Source: Streptomyces lydicus
Lineage (GTDB): Bacteria; Actinomycetota; Actinomycetes; Streptomycetales; Streptomycetaceae
NCBI RefSeq assembly: GCF_004125265.1
Contig: NZ_RDTE01000003.1
Location: 5,022,001 to 5,086,000 of the forward strand
Direction: 5' to 3'
DNA: 64,000 nucleotides
Shown: in pieces, positions 23,908-33,237 of the stretch
Numbering within the stretch: position 1 is the stretch's first letter
How the letters are laid out: every line of letters begins with the position of its first letter
Position numbers and translations under genes: made by a program
Notes under the pieces: generated by a model
Told to the model about the DNA's origin: nothing
Seen by the model: the letters and a program-made list of their open reading frames with translations, nothing else
The model's database searches: none

Positions 23908-25187
23908 TTGACTTGTCCCGCGGCGGGCGCGGCGGGTGCCGCGGAACCCGCCGTGCGGCTGCGGAGGTCCCGTCGGACGACCGCCACTCCCACGATGACC
24001 GCGACCGCAACGCCCCCTGCCCCCACTCCGTATGTCGCATATCGCTCCCTCCGGTCCTGCGGAGTCTCACCGTCCACCGGGGTGACCGGGTCCGGGAGCG
24101 CGGCGCGGGGCGGGCCGTCGTCCGCGCTCGGGTGGTCGAGGGGGTGGTCGTCCTCGGTCAGGGCGCGTACCGGGTCGACGACGCCCCAGCCCACGAAGCT
24201 GTCGCGGCCGTTGACGGAGCGCTCGGCGGTCTGCTCGATCTGGGCGACGATCTGGGACTCCTTCCAGTCGCGGTGCTCGGCCCGCAGGAGGGCCGCGATG
24301 CCGGCGACATAGGGAGCCGAGAAGCTGGTGCCGTTGTCGACGCACTGGCCGCCCTTGGGGACGGTGGAGACCATGTCCACCCCGGGAGCGGCGACGCCGA
24401 TGAAGTCGCCGCTCTGGGAGAAGGCGGCGCGCTCGTTGTTGCGGTCGGAGGAGGCGACGGCCAGGACGCCCGGGTACGAGGCCGGGTAGGTCTTCTTGAG
24501 GCGGCCGTCGACGCCGTCGTTGCCGGCCGAGGCCACCACGACGATGTTCTTCCGCCGTGCCTCGCGGACCGCCTGGGCGAGGCGGGAGTCCGCCGGGACG
24601 GGCTGTGTCGTGTCCTGGGAGATATTGATGATGTCGGCCCCCGCGGCCACGGCCGCTTCGATGGCCGCGGTCAGCGTGCCGACGTTGCCGGTGCCCTTCT
24701 CGTCGTTCTGGCGGAGGGGGATGACGGTGGCCTCGGGGGCCAGGCCGACGAAGCCGGTGCCGGGGCGCGGGCGGGCCGCGATGATGCCCGCGACCTTGGT
24801 GCCGTGGCCGACCGGGTCGTAGGTGCCGTCCTTGGGCGCCCGGGGGTCCGCGCCGTCGCCCTTGCCGAGGAAGTCCCGGCCGGACGTGGCCTCGACGGCG
24901 TCGGTGAGCTGCGGGTTGGTGCGGTCGACGCCCGTGTCGATCACCGCGACCCGGACCGGCCGGCCGTGTGCGTCACGGCCCTTGGTGTGCTGCCACAGGC
25001 GGTCGAAGACGATCCGCTGCAGGGCCCACGGCCGCTCCTTGATCTGCTGCTTCATGGGGAAGGTGCAGGCGCCGTTGCCTTCCGGTACCGGAGTGGTGTC
25101 CTCCGTTCCTGCCGCCGTCGCAGGGGCGGCGGCCAGCGCCACGAGCAGCGCGCCCGTGCCCCAGGCCGCGGTTGTCTTCCTCCGCAC
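23901..25187 (-). CDS. mycP: Type VII secretion mycosin (second copy)
   Basis: A 428-aa S8 protease with signal peptide TGALLVALAAAPATAAG, then CTFPMKQQIKERPWALQRI typical of mycosin N-terminal extensions. Triad: Asp84 in AVIDTGVD, His128 in PVGHGTKVAG and Ser in NGTSFSAPYVAG at about residue 285. A linker leads to a C-terminal membrane helix (YGVGAGGVAVAVIVGVAVV). It follows eccB by 18 bp in one transcription unit and is more like canonical MycP than the copy at 20272. It should sit at the outer membrane face as part of the secretion complex. Confidence 0.93.
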   Translation of the reverse strand: MRRKTTAAWGTGALLVALAAAPATAAGTEDTTPVPEGNGACTFPMKQQIKERPWALQRIVFDRLWQHTKGRDAHGRPVRVAVIDTGVDRTNPQLTDAVEATSGRDFLGKGDGADPRAPKDGTYDPVGHGTKVAGIIAARPRPGTGFVGLAPEATVIPLRQNDEKGTGNVGTLTAAIEAAVAAGADIINISQDTTQPVPADSRLAQAVREARRKNIVVVASAGNDGVDGRLKKTYPASYPGVLAVASSDRNNERAAFSQSGDFIGVAAPGVDMVSTVPKGGQCVDNGTSFSAPYVAGIAALLRAEHRDWKESQIVAQIEQTAERSVNGRDSFVGWGVVDPVRALTEDDHPLDHPSADDGPPRAALPDPVTPVDGETPQDRRERYATYGVGAGGVAVAVIVGVAVVRRDLRSRTAGSAAPAAPAAGQVNE

Positions 25188-25205
25188 CGTGGTGACTCCG
25201 TTTCC

Positions 25206-26753
25206 CTACGAGCCCTGGGGCTGCCGTGCGGCGTTGGTGTCGAGCCGGGGGCCCATCGGCAGGAACTGCGACCAGTTCACCGGGACGCGCACGGGCTCGA
25301 TGTCCTTGTAGCCCAGCAGCAGCTGCGCCCGGTGGGTCGCCTGCTGCTGCGCGGCCCGGCTCTGCCCGGTGTCCTCGGCGTCCGCACCGATGCCGGAGGG
25401 CTTCGCACTGCTGTCGTTGTTCGTCTGTACGCCGTACCGCAGGCCGGTGTCCGTGACCAGGAAGGTCAGTCCCGAGGGCTCGTGCCCCGCCTGGATCTGC
25501 TGGTAGAGCAGGCCGGTTCCGGGCGTCACATAGGCGCTGGTCCCGCCGCCCGGGAGCGGCTGGGGGTAGTCCGTCCCGGCCCAGGTGCCGAGCCGGGTGA
25601 CGCCGGCCGGGGACACCGACCGCAGCACGCTGCAGACCGTGTCCCGCCCGCCCGGTGCCGCGGCGGTATTGGCCTGCACGGCGGCCTGCTGCGGCCACTT
25701 CTTCTCCGCGAAGAGGTTCCCGCTGCTCGGGGTGAAGGACTGTGCGTCCACCTCCGTGGGCTCGTTGTGCTGCTGGAGCCGGCCGGTCTGCGGGGAGAAG
25801 AGCAGCAGCCGTGCGACGAAGTCCGACACCGGCCGGACCTCGCCGGGCAGCACGACGTACTGCTGCGCTCCGGAGCCCGTCGTGGCGCGGAGCACCATGC
25901 CGACCTGGTCCGCGTGGGCGTCCAGGCCCTTGATGCCGGCCCGCCGGCCGACGGACCGCGGAAGGCCGGGGAAGCCGACCGGTGTGCCGTCGTGGAAGGT
26001 GGCCAGCCAGTCCTTGGTGACCTGCTGGGGCTGCCGGCTCCCCACCAGCGCCCGCAGCAGCAGCTCGGATTCCTTGCCGGAGCCGCCGCCGTCGATGCGG
26101 TACTTGGTGCCCCGGGGGTCGATCAGATAGCGGGCGCCCTGCGCGCCGGTCTCCTGGACGTAGAGCACCTGGCCGCCGCGCAGCCGGCCCGGCCCCTCCA
26201 CCTTGTGCTCGTCGCGGGCGGCGAAGAGGAACGTGGCCTTCTGCACGGCCCTGCCGTTGCTGCCCGGCTGCTCGCACACCGCCCAGCGCTTGCTCTTCTG
26301 CGCTTCCGGGGCCTCGGGGATGCGGTCCGGGGCGTACGGGATGCCCAGGGTCGGGCCGTGCGGGATCTTCCCGCTGTCGAGTTCGTGCTCATCGACCTTG
26401 AGGACGTCGGCCTGTTCGGTCTTCAGCAGCAGCCGGGCGGAGGCCATGTTGAGGACGGGGTGCAGCTGCGGCTTGCCGTCCGTGGTGAGCACGACGTAGA
26501 GGGTGGCCGACTGGCTGCCCAGGAGGACGTGTTCGCCCGGCGTGTTCCAGCCCTTGGGGGCCTGCGGCCGGAACATGCCCCAGGCACCGAAGCCCGCGAG
26601 CACGAGCGCGGCGACGACCAGGCCGGGAAGCACGGCGCGCAGCGGATTCGGGGCCCCCTCGTCGGTACGGTCGGGGGAGGGCTGCAGGAAGGCCGCCACG
26701 AGCCGTTTCTTGGCGAAGGTGTAGCCGTTGAGCTCGTCCCGCCGTGATGCCAT
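25206..26753 (-). CDS. eccB: Type VII secretion protein EccB
   Basis: A 515-aa single-pass membrane protein of the T7SS core. It opens with the EccB signature RRDELNGYTFAKKRLVAAFL, followed by one membrane helix (VLPGLVVAALVLAGFGAWGM) at about residues 41-60. The large extracytoplasmic part contains NTPGEHVLLGSQSATLYVV and the family's repeat-like segments around LTFLVTDTGLRYGVQ. No TTA codon was seen. It is followed by mycP and preceded by eccD. Confidence 0.96.
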   Translation of the reverse strand: MASRRDELNGYTFAKKRLVAAFLQPSPDRTDEGAPNPLRAVLPGLVVAALVLAGFGAWGMFRPQAPKGWNTPGEHVLLGSQSATLYVVLTTDGKPQLHPVLNMASARLLLKTEQADVLKVDEHELDSGKIPHGPTLGIPYAPDRIPEAPEAQKSKRWAVCEQPGSNGRAVQKATFLFAARDEHKVEGPGRLRGGQVLYVQETGAQGARYLIDPRGTKYRIDGGGSGKESELLLRALVGSRQPQQVTKDWLATFHDGTPVGFPGLPRSVGRRAGIKGLDAHADQVGMVLRATTGSGAQQYVVLPGEVRPVSDFVARLLLFSPQTGRLQQHNEPTEVDAQSFTPSSGNLFAEKKWPQQAAVQANTAAAPGGRDTVCSVLRSVSPAGVTRLGTWAGTDYPQPLPGGGTSAYVTPGTGLLYQQIQAGHEPSGLTFLVTDTGLRYGVQTNNDSSAKPSGIGADAEDTGQSRAAQQQATHRAQLLLGYKDIEPVRVPVNWSQFLPMGPRLDTNAARQPQGS

Positions 26754-26834
26754 GGTGCTGAGTTCCCCCTGAGACCGTTACCCGAGTGCCGGCCGTGTGC
26801 GCGCGGCCACGACCGTCCTTGCCGACGTTCCGTG

Positions 26835-28307
26835 TCACCCGCTGGTCATGCTGCGTGCCCGGCCGTACAGGTCCAGGACCGCCAGGCACAGCGGCATCAG
26901 GGACAGCAGGAGCAGCCCGTCGGTGAGATCGAGAGCGCGCCCCCAGAAGGGCGTGAGCCCCCGCTTCGGCACGGTCAGCGCGACCAGCGCCAGCAGCGCC
27001 ACCCCGCCCGCCAGGGCGAGTGCCAGCCAGAGGGTGCGGAGGTCGAGCTGGGCACGGTCGCCCGAGGCGAAGTCGGTGAGCGCGCCGGCCGGCGGCGCGA
27101 GGGCCAGCCCCAGGACGAGCAGGGCCAGCGCCCCCAACCCCGCGATGATCACGCAGGCCACCTGCGCGGTGTAGCGGAAGAGCCGGGCGCGCAGCAGCGT
27201 GGCCAGGCCTGCGGCGAGGGTGAGCAGACGTCCCCATGCCGATTCCGACAGACCGAGGACGGCCGCGGCCGCGATGACCACCGCACAGCAGCCGCCCAGC
27301 AGCCCCAGCAGCAGTTCGTGGCCGCGGCGCGCCTGGGCGGCGATGCCGTCCACGTCCACGAGGTCTTCGGCGGACAGCGCCTCGCCCGGGCCCGCTTCGG
27401 CCTCCCGCTCGGCCAGGCTGCGCGGGGTGGCGTAGCCGATGGGGAGCCTGGCCAGACGCGTGGCGAGGGTGGGAAGAAAGGCCATCAGCCCGATGGCCAC
27501 CGGGAGGCAGACGGCCGCGGCCCGGGCGGCCGGCGTCTCGGTGACGAGGGCGAGGAAGGACGCGAGGGTGCCGGCGGCCGTGACGAACGTGGCCCCGATG
27601 AAGGGGGCATCGCCCTGCGGCGAGAGCGCGACCAATGCGACGGACACGACGAGCGCGGCGATGCAGCCCAGCAGGAACTGCAGCTGTCCGGCCCCCTGGC
27701 CGGCATCGGGGCCGACGATCCCCGAGCCCGCGCACCACACGGCCGGTAACGCGCCGAGCCCCAGCGCCACGGCCGACGGCTGGTCCCCGTAGACACGGGC
27801 GCGGACACCGGCGAACGCGGCCACCAGCAGTCCGGCGACGGCGGCGATCACGCCGGGCAGGCTGTGCATGTCATGACGTAAGGGATCGGCGCACCACAGC
27901 ACGAAGCCCATGAGGGTGAGCAGCACGCCCACCCCCACCAGGCCGGCGCCGCGCAGCATGCCCTCGCTCCACAGGCGCCGGTCCCGGGCGACCGCGGAGG
28001 CCACGGCGTCGGACACCTCGTCGTAGACGGCCGGCGGCAGGGACTGGGCGAAGGGCCGCAGATGCAGCATCTCGCCGTCGACGACCCGCTGGTCGGCGAG
28101 CGAGCGGGAGCTGTCCAGCGCGCTGCCGTCGCTCCGGAAGAGGTAGTAGCCGGTCGGCGCGTCCGCGGGCTGGGTCTGACGGGTCAGCCGCAGTACTTCC
28201 GGATAGACGTCGGAGACGGCGATGTTCTCGGGCAGTGCCACATCGATACGGCTGTCGGGCGCGACCACGGTCACCCTGCGAAAACCGGTCCCCATGCTCG
28301 TTCGCAC
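26835..28307 (-). CDS. eccD: Type VII secretion integral membrane protein EccD
   Basis: A 490-aa membrane protein. The N-terminal ubiquitin-like domain (FRRVTVVAPDSRIDVALPEN through YYLFRSDGSALDSSRSLADQ) is followed by about eleven hydrophobic helices, the layout of EccD, which forms the T7SS membrane vestibule. GTG 28307, directly after GGGGGGAAG, is preferred; an ATG at 28295 is an alternative. Two in-frame TTA codons (27879-27881 and 27747-27749 on the minus strand) predict dependence on the bldA leucyl-tRNA. Confidence 0.95.
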   Translation of the reverse strand: MRTSMGTGFRRVTVVAPDSRIDVALPENIAVSDVYPEVLRLTRQTQPADAPTGYYLFRSDGSALDSSRSLADQRVVDGEMLHLRPFAQSLPPAVYDEVSDAVASAVARDRRLWSEGMLRGAGLVGVGVLLTLMGFVLWCADPLRHDMHSLPGVIAAVAGLLVAAFAGVRARVYGDQPSAVALGLGALPAVWCAGSGIVGPDAGQGAGQLQFLLGCIAALVVSVALVALSPQGDAPFIGATFVTAAGTLASFLALVTETPAARAAAVCLPVAIGLMAFLPTLATRLARLPIGYATPRSLAEREAEAGPGEALSAEDLVDVDGIAAQARRGHELLLGLLGGCCAVVIAAAAVLGLSESAWGRLLTLAAGLATLLRARLFRYTAQVACVIIAGLGALALLVLGLALAPPAGALTDFASGDRAQLDLRTLWLALALAGGVALLALVALTVPKRGLTPFWGRALDLTDGLLLLSLMPLCLAVLDLYGRARSMTSG

Positions 28308-28475
28308 TTCTTCCCCCCGTCCGCCACCCGGGCCTGCGCCCGTCCGGCCGTGACACATGATCCTTCCCCGTCGGCCACAGTAGTCGGCAGTAGGATCGTC
28401 CGACGCGGAAGGCGCCGTCGCCAGGGGGGTGAGCGGTACGGAGATCTCCCTTCCGCGCCGAGGGATGGGTGCGCG
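28308..28475. promoter_or_regulatory. Divergent promoter region between eccD and eccC
   Basis: The 168-bp interval must hold promoters for both core T7SS units. For eccC a -10-like TAGGAT is at 28391-28396, with no convincing -35. No TGAGTA box is present here. Confidence 0.4.
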
Positions 28476-31400
28476 GTGAGCCAGATTGTCGTCAAGCGTC
28501 CGCCGCGGGCGCTGCCGCCCGTGGTCCCCACGGACGAGTTACGCCTCGCCTCGCCGCCGGAACTCCCGCGTGGCCAGCAGGAGGGCGTGCTGATGCAGCT
28601 CCTGCCGATGATCGGCATGGGCTCGTCGGTGGTGTTCTTCTTCATGCCGGGCATGCCCGGCTTCATGCGCATCATGGGTGCGCTGATGCTCGCCTCGACG
28701 CTCGGCATGGTGATCGCACAGGTCGTCCGCCACCGCCGGGGCACCCAGGGAGAGATGGCGCAAAGTCGCCGTGACTACCTGAAATATCTGGCGCAGACCC
28801 GGCGCCGGATCCGCCGTACGGCGGCGTCGCAGCGCAACGCCCAGCACTACCTCCATCCCGCTCCCGACCAGCTGTGGGCTGTGGTCGCCGAAGGCCGCCG
28901 GGTCTGGGAACGGCGGATCGGCGACGCCGACTTCGGCCAGGCCCGTATCGGCCTGGGCACCCAGCAGCTCGCCACCCCGCTCGTCGCTCCCGACACCGCG
29001 CCCGTCGACGAGCTCGAACCGCTCACCGCGGGGGTCATGCAGCGCTTCCTCACCGTCCATGGCTCGCTGCGGCAGATGCCGGTCGCGCTCTCGATGCGCG
29101 CCTTCTACCACCTCACCGTCTCCGGCGAGGCGGAGTCCGCCCAGGGCGCCGCACGGGCCCTGATCGGCCAGCTCGTCACGCTGCACTCGCCGCAGGACCT
29201 CATGGTCGCCGTGGTCGCGTCCCCCGGTGCCCTGGCCCGGTGGGACTGGACCAAGTGGCTGCCGCACGCCCAGCTTCCGCACGCCGTGGACGGGGCCGGC
29301 ACCAAGCGCCTCTTCGGCGACGATCTCGCCGAACTCGAAATCCTCCTGGGCGACCAGCTGGCCGACCGCCCCCGCTTCAACCGGGACGCACCGCCACTGC
29401 TGGACCGGCCGCACCTCGTGGTCGTCCTGGACGGCGGGATGGTCCCACCGGACTCCGCCTTCGCCGCTCCCGAGGGGCTGCAGGGCGTCACCGTGGTCGA
29501 GGTCGTCGCGGGGGAGCTCGACGAACCGCGCGGCGGCCTGTCCGTCCAGGTCCATCCGGCCCGCCTCCGGCTGGAATCCGCCGTCTCCGTCTACGACGGC
29601 ACTCCCGACACGCTCTCCCCGGAACGCGCCGACACCCTCGCCCGCCGGCTCGCCCCGTTACGGATCGAGGGCACCGACGACGACGAGCCGCTGCTCGCCA
29701 ACCTCGACTTCACCGATCTGCTCGACCTCGGCGACCCCGCCTCGGTGGACACCGCCCGGACCTGGCGCCCCCGCTCCCAGGCCGAACGCCTCCGCGTGCC
29801 GCTCGGCATCGACGAGGCCGGACGGCCGGTCATGCTCGACCTCAAGGAGGCCGCGCAGAACGGCATGGGCCCGCACGGCCTGTGCGTCGGCGCCACCGGC
29901 TCGGGAAAGTCCGAACTCCTGCGCACCCTCGTCCTGGGCCTGGCCGTCACCCACTCCTCGGAGACCCTGAACTTCGTGCTGGCGGACTTCAAGGGCGGCG
30001 CCACCTTCGCCGGGATGTCGGCCCTTCCGCATGTCGCCGCGGTCATCACCAACCTCGCCGACGACCTCTCCCTGGTCGACCGGATGGGCGACTCCCTCCG
30101 CGGTGAACTCCAGCGCCGCCAGGAACTCCTGCGCCAGAAGGGCAACTTCGCCAACATTCACGACTACGAGAAGGCCCGCGCCGCCGGACAGGCGCTGGAC
30201 CCGCTCCCCTCGCTCGTCATCGTGATCGACGAGTTCAGCGAACTGCTCACCGCCAAGCCCGACTTCATCGAGATGTTCATCCAGATCGGCCGCATCGGCC
30301 GTTCCCTGGGCGTCCATCTGCTCCTGGCCTCCCAGCGCCTGGAGGAGGGCCGGCTGCGCGGCCTGGACACCTACCTCTCGTACCGCATCGGCCTGCGCAC
30401 CTTCTCCGGGGCCGAATCCCGGGTCGCCCTCGGCGTCCCCGACGCCTATCACCTCCCCTCCGTCCCCGGATCGGGCTATCTCAAGTCCGGCACGGACGAG
30501 ATGACGCGCTTCAAGGCCGCATACGTCTCCGGTCCCGCGCTCCCCGGCGCCGCCGCCACGGACGAGGGCCCGTACCCCGTCCAGCGGACCGCCGCCCTCT
30601 TCCAGGCCCCGCCCGTCCCGCTCGCCGAGGCCGCCCCGGAGCCGGACACCGCCCCCGGCACGGGCACCGGGCCCGCACCGGGCGACGGGCTCGCCGACAC
30701 CGTCCTGGACGTGATCGTCGGCCGTCTGGAAGGCCAGGGCCCCGCCGCCCACCAGGTCTGGCTCCCGCCGCTGGACAAGGCCCCCGCCCTCGACCAGCTG
30801 CTGTCCTCCGCTCTGGTGACCACGCCCGAACGCGGCCTGCACGCCGGGTCCGCGCGCGCCACCGGCGGGCTGACCGTCCCCCTGGGCCTGGTCGACAAGC
30901 CCTTCGAGCAGCGCCGGGAAGTCCTCCTGCACGACTTCTCGGGAGCCACGGGTCATCTGCTGGTCGTCGGCGGCCCGCAGTCCGGCAAGTCCACCCTGCT
31001 GCGCACCCTCATCGGCGCGTTCGCGCTCACCCACACCGCCCGTGAGGTCCAGTTCTACGGACTCGACTTCGGCGGCGGCGCGCTCAGCTCGATGGCGGAT
31101 CTCCCGCATGTCGGCTCCGTCGCCTCCCGGCTCGACCCCGAGCGCATCCGCCGCACCGTCGCGGAGGTGGCGGGCATCCTGGCCCAGCGGGAAGAGTTCT
31201 TCCGCGACCACGGCATCGACACCATCGCCACCTACCGCCGCCGGCGCGCGGAGGGCGGGTTCCCCGACCAGCCCTGGGGCGACGTCTTCCTCCTCGTCGA
31301 CGGCTGGGGCCCCTTCAAGGACGAGTACGAAGGGCTCGAACCGGTCGTCACCGACCTCGCCGCCCGTGGCCTCGGCTTCGGCATCCACGTCGTCCTCACC

Positions 31401-32435
31401 GCCTCGCGGCACATGGAGGTGCGCGCCGCCCTCAAGGACCAGCTGCTCGGGCGCCTCGAACTGCGCCTCGCGGACCCCTTCGACTCCGAGTTCGACCGCA
31501 AGGCCGCCGCCAACGTCCCTCCCGGCGTCCCCGGCCGCGGCCAGACCCCCGCCAAGCTCCACTTCATGGCGGCCCTCCCGCGCACCGAAGCGGCAGGCGC
31601 CGGCACCGACCTCGCCGACGCCACCGCCGCCTTCGTCCGGGCGGTCACCCAGGCCTGGCAGGGCCCGCAGGCGCCCGCGGTCCGCCTCCTTCCCCGCAAG
31701 GTCCCCGCCGGACAGCTCCCCAGCGGATCCGCCCACCCGGACCGCGGCATCCCCGTCGGCATCGACGAGACCCGCCTCGAACCGGTCCATGTCGACTTCG
31801 AGACCGATCCCTTCCTGCTGGTCTTCGGCGAAAGCGAATCCGGCAAGACCGCGGCGCTGCGCCACCTCGCCCACAAGATCTCCGAGCGGTACACCTCCGA
31901 TGAGGCGAAGATCGTCGTCGGTGACTACCGCCGCACCCTGCTCGGTGCGGTCCCGCCCGGCCATCTCCTCGAATACGCCGCCACCGATGCGGCACTCACC
32001 GGCCATATGGAGGCCCTTGCCGGCCTCATGGAACGCCGCCGGCCGGGTCCCGAGGTCACCCCCCAGCAGCTCCGTGACCGCAGCTGGTGGACCGGTCCCC
32101 GGTTCTTCGTGATCATCGACGACTACGACCTGGTCACCTCGTCCGCAGGCAACCCGCTGGCCGTCCTCACCGACCACCTCCCCTTCGCCCGCGACGCCGG
32201 TATCCACTTCCTCATCGCCCGCACCACCGCCGGGGTCTCGCGCGCCCTCTTCGAGCCCTTCCTCCAACGCATCAAGGAACTCGGCGCCCAGGGCCTGATC
32301 CTCTCCGGCGATCCACAGGAGGGGGACATCCTCGGCACCACCCGCCCCCACCCCCTGCCGCCCGGCCGCGCCCACTTCGTCTCCCGCAAGCGGGGCACGC
32401 CCCTGGTGCAGCTGGGGTGGCTGCCTGATCAGTAG
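28476..32435 (+). CDS. eccC: Type VII secretion ATPase EccC (EccCa and EccCb fused)
   Basis: A 1319-aa FtsK/SpoIIIE-type motor that drives T7SS export. Two membrane helices near residues 40-80 (MQLLPMIGMGSSVVFFFMPG and the following segment) precede a helical stalk and three ATPase domains. Walker A motifs are GATGSGKS (472-479), GGPQSGKS (832-839) and GESESGKT (1118-1125). Domain 1 has a full Walker B (VIVIDEF); domains 2 and 3 have VDGWG and IIDDYD, as is usual in this family. GTG 28476 follows GAGGGAT. TTA codons at 28539-28541 (codon 22) and 29658-29660 (codon 395) suggest translation only when bldA is active. Confidence 0.96.
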   Translation: MSQIVVKRPPRALPPVVPTDELRLASPPELPRGQQEGVLMQLLPMIGMGSSVVFFFMPGMPGFMRIMGALMLASTLGMVIAQVVRHRRGTQGEMAQSRRDYLKYLAQTRRRIRRTAASQRNAQHYLHPAPDQLWAVVAEGRRVWERRIGDADFGQARIGLGTQQLATPLVAPDTAPVDELEPLTAGVMQRFLTVHGSLRQMPVALSMRAFYHLTVSGEAESAQGAARALIGQLVTLHSPQDLMVAVVASPGALARWDWTKWLPHAQLPHAVDGAGTKRLFGDDLAELEILLGDQLADRPRFNRDAPPLLDRPHLVVVLDGGMVPPDSAFAAPEGLQGVTVVEVVAGELDEPRGGLSVQVHPARLRLESAVSVYDGTPDTLSPERADTLARRLAPLRIEGTDDDEPLLANLDFTDLLDLGDPASVDTARTWRPRSQAERLRVPLGIDEAGRPVMLDLKEAAQNGMGPHGLCVGATGSGKSELLRTLVLGLAVTHSSETLNFVLADFKGGATFAGMSALPHVAAVITNLADDLSLVDRMGDSLRGELQRRQELLRQKGNFANIHDYEKARAAGQALDPLPSLVIVIDEFSELLTAKPDFIEMFIQIGRIGRSLGVHLLLASQRLEEGRLRGLDTYLSYRIGLRTFSGAESRVALGVPDAYHLPSVPGSGYLKSGTDEMTRFKAAYVSGPALPGAAATDEGPYPVQRTAALFQAPPVPLAEAAPEPDTAPGTGTGPAPGDGLADTVLDVIVGRLEGQGPAAHQVWLPPLDKAPALDQLLSSALVTTPERGLHAGSARATGGLTVPLGLVDKPFEQRREVLLHDFSGATGHLLVVGGPQSGKSTLLRTLIGAFALTHTAREVQFYGLDFGGGALSSMADLPHVGSVASRLDPERIRRTVAEVAGILAQREEFFRDHGIDTIATYRRRRAEGGFPDQPWGDVFLLVDGWGPFKDEYEGLEPVVTDLAARGLGFGIHVVLTASRHMEVRAALKDQLLGRLELRLADPFDSEFDRKAAANVPPGVPGRGQTPAKLHFMAALPRTEAAGAGTDLADATAAFVRAVTQAWQGPQAPAVRLLPRKVPAGQLPSGSAHPDRGIPVGIDETRLEPVHVDFETDPFLLVFGESESGKTAALRHLAHKISERYTSDEAKIVVGDYRRTLLGAVPPGHLLEYAATDAALTGHMEALAGLMERRRPGPEVTPQQLRDRSWWTGPRFFVIIDDYDLVTSSAGNPLAVLTDHLPFARDAGIHFLIARTTAGVSRALFEPFLQRIKELGAQGLILSGDPQEGDILGTTRPHPLPPGRAHFVSRKRGTPLVQLGWLPDQ

Positions 32436-32696
32436 CCGGGCGCCGGCCCGGTCGGTGGCTGAGCGGCAGATGGGCCGTATCCGCCGTTCGGCAGCAGCCG
32501 CTCGGCAGAGGGAACAGTCGGGCGGGCCGGTTTTCCGTTGCCTCGGCGGTACTCCCGGTCCGTTGCCGAGAGGGCGCGCGGGCCGGGGTGTGCAATGCCG
32601 CAGGAATTCCGTATTGCGCCCGCCATTCGGGTGTGTCAGGTACTCGTCGGTGAAAATTCATGCAGTTGACATTTACCGCTGCGGAAAACAAAAGGC
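32436..32696. other. Intergenic region after eccC without a gene
   Basis: No gene or clear signal in this 260-bp stretch. Its right end is T-rich when read on the minus strand, forming the tail of the cold-shock gene terminator. Confidence 0.4.
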
Positions 32697-32737
32697 AGGA
32701 GCCCCGCTCGCCACCGAAGTGGCGGAGCGGGGCTCCT
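32697..32737 (-). terminator. Rho-independent terminator of the cold-shock gene
   Basis: AGGAGCCCCGCTC and GCCAC on one arm pair with GTGGC and GAGCGGGGCTCCT on the other, with a single bulged G and a CGAA tetraloop. On the minus strand the stem is followed by TGCCTTTTGTTTTCC, a true T tract, which is uncommon in Streptomyces. Confidence 0.88.
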
Positions 32738-32784
32738 TGGGTACTGCTTAGGGGCGACCTGGAAGGAATTCCGGGCCGGGCAAC

Positions 32785-32988
32785 TTAGACCGGCGTGACG
32801 TTCTCCGCCTGCGGACCCTTCGGGCCCTGCGTGACGTCGAAGTTCACCTGCTGGTTCTCCTCCAGGGAGCGGAAGCCAGAGGCGTTGATCGCCGAGTAGT
32901 GGACGAAGACATCCGGGCCGCCGCCGTCCTGGGCGATGAAGCCGAAGCCCTTTTCAGCGTTGAACCACTTGACGGTTCCGGTAGCCAT
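32785..32988 (-). CDS. Cold-shock protein, CspA family
   Basis: A 67-aa single cold-shock domain. RNP1 is KGFGFIAQ and RNP2 is VFVHYSAI, the aromatic RNA-binding surfaces, and the protein opens ATGTVKWFNAEKGFG. It binds single-stranded RNA and DNA and melts mRNA structure. ATG 32988 is preceded by AAGGAGGG. The gene has a long leader with a hairpin (33051-33083), as is typical of csp genes, and a strong terminator downstream. Confidence 0.97.
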   Translation of the reverse strand: MATGTVKWFNAEKGFGFIAQDGGGPDVFVHYSAINASGFRSLEENQQVNFDVTQGPKGPQAENVTPV

Positions 32989-33050
32989 AAGCCCTCCTTG
33001 GGCCAAAGGGTTGCCCTGCTCCAGAACCTGCAAAGAAGTCTGAAACTACA

Positions 33051-33083
33051 AGAGCCTGCGGGGTCACATGCTCCGCAGGCTCT
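33051..33083 (-). promoter_or_regulatory. Hairpin in the leader of the cold-shock gene
   Basis: AGAGCCTGCGG (33051-33061) pairs perfectly with CCGCAGGCTCT (33073-33083) over an 11-nt loop, 63-95 bp upstream of the cold-shock start codon. It could be a leader RNA structure controlling stability or translation, or a terminator for a leader transcript. Confidence 0.5.
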
Positions 33084-33237
33084 GTACTGCAAGGGAAACC
33101 AAACTGCAACTTGCGCTGAGCGTAGCATGTGCTGCTCCTGAGGCGGAAGAGCCAAAGATCACGTTTAACCGATGGCACTAACGTCCAAGCACCGCCCCGC
33201 CGCTCTGTCCCCGGGGACACAGGTCTAGCCTCCGCAT

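Noticed and set aside
23913..26747. A 944-codon open frame on the plus strand opposite the second mycosin and eccB
   Set aside because: It is the antisense of two clear genes, rich in Arg/Gly/Val as expected for a mirror frame in high-GC DNA, with no recognisable domain.
29658..32375. A 905-codon minus-strand open frame opposite eccC
   Set aside because: Mirror frame of the EccC ATPase domains; no ribosome site and no domain.
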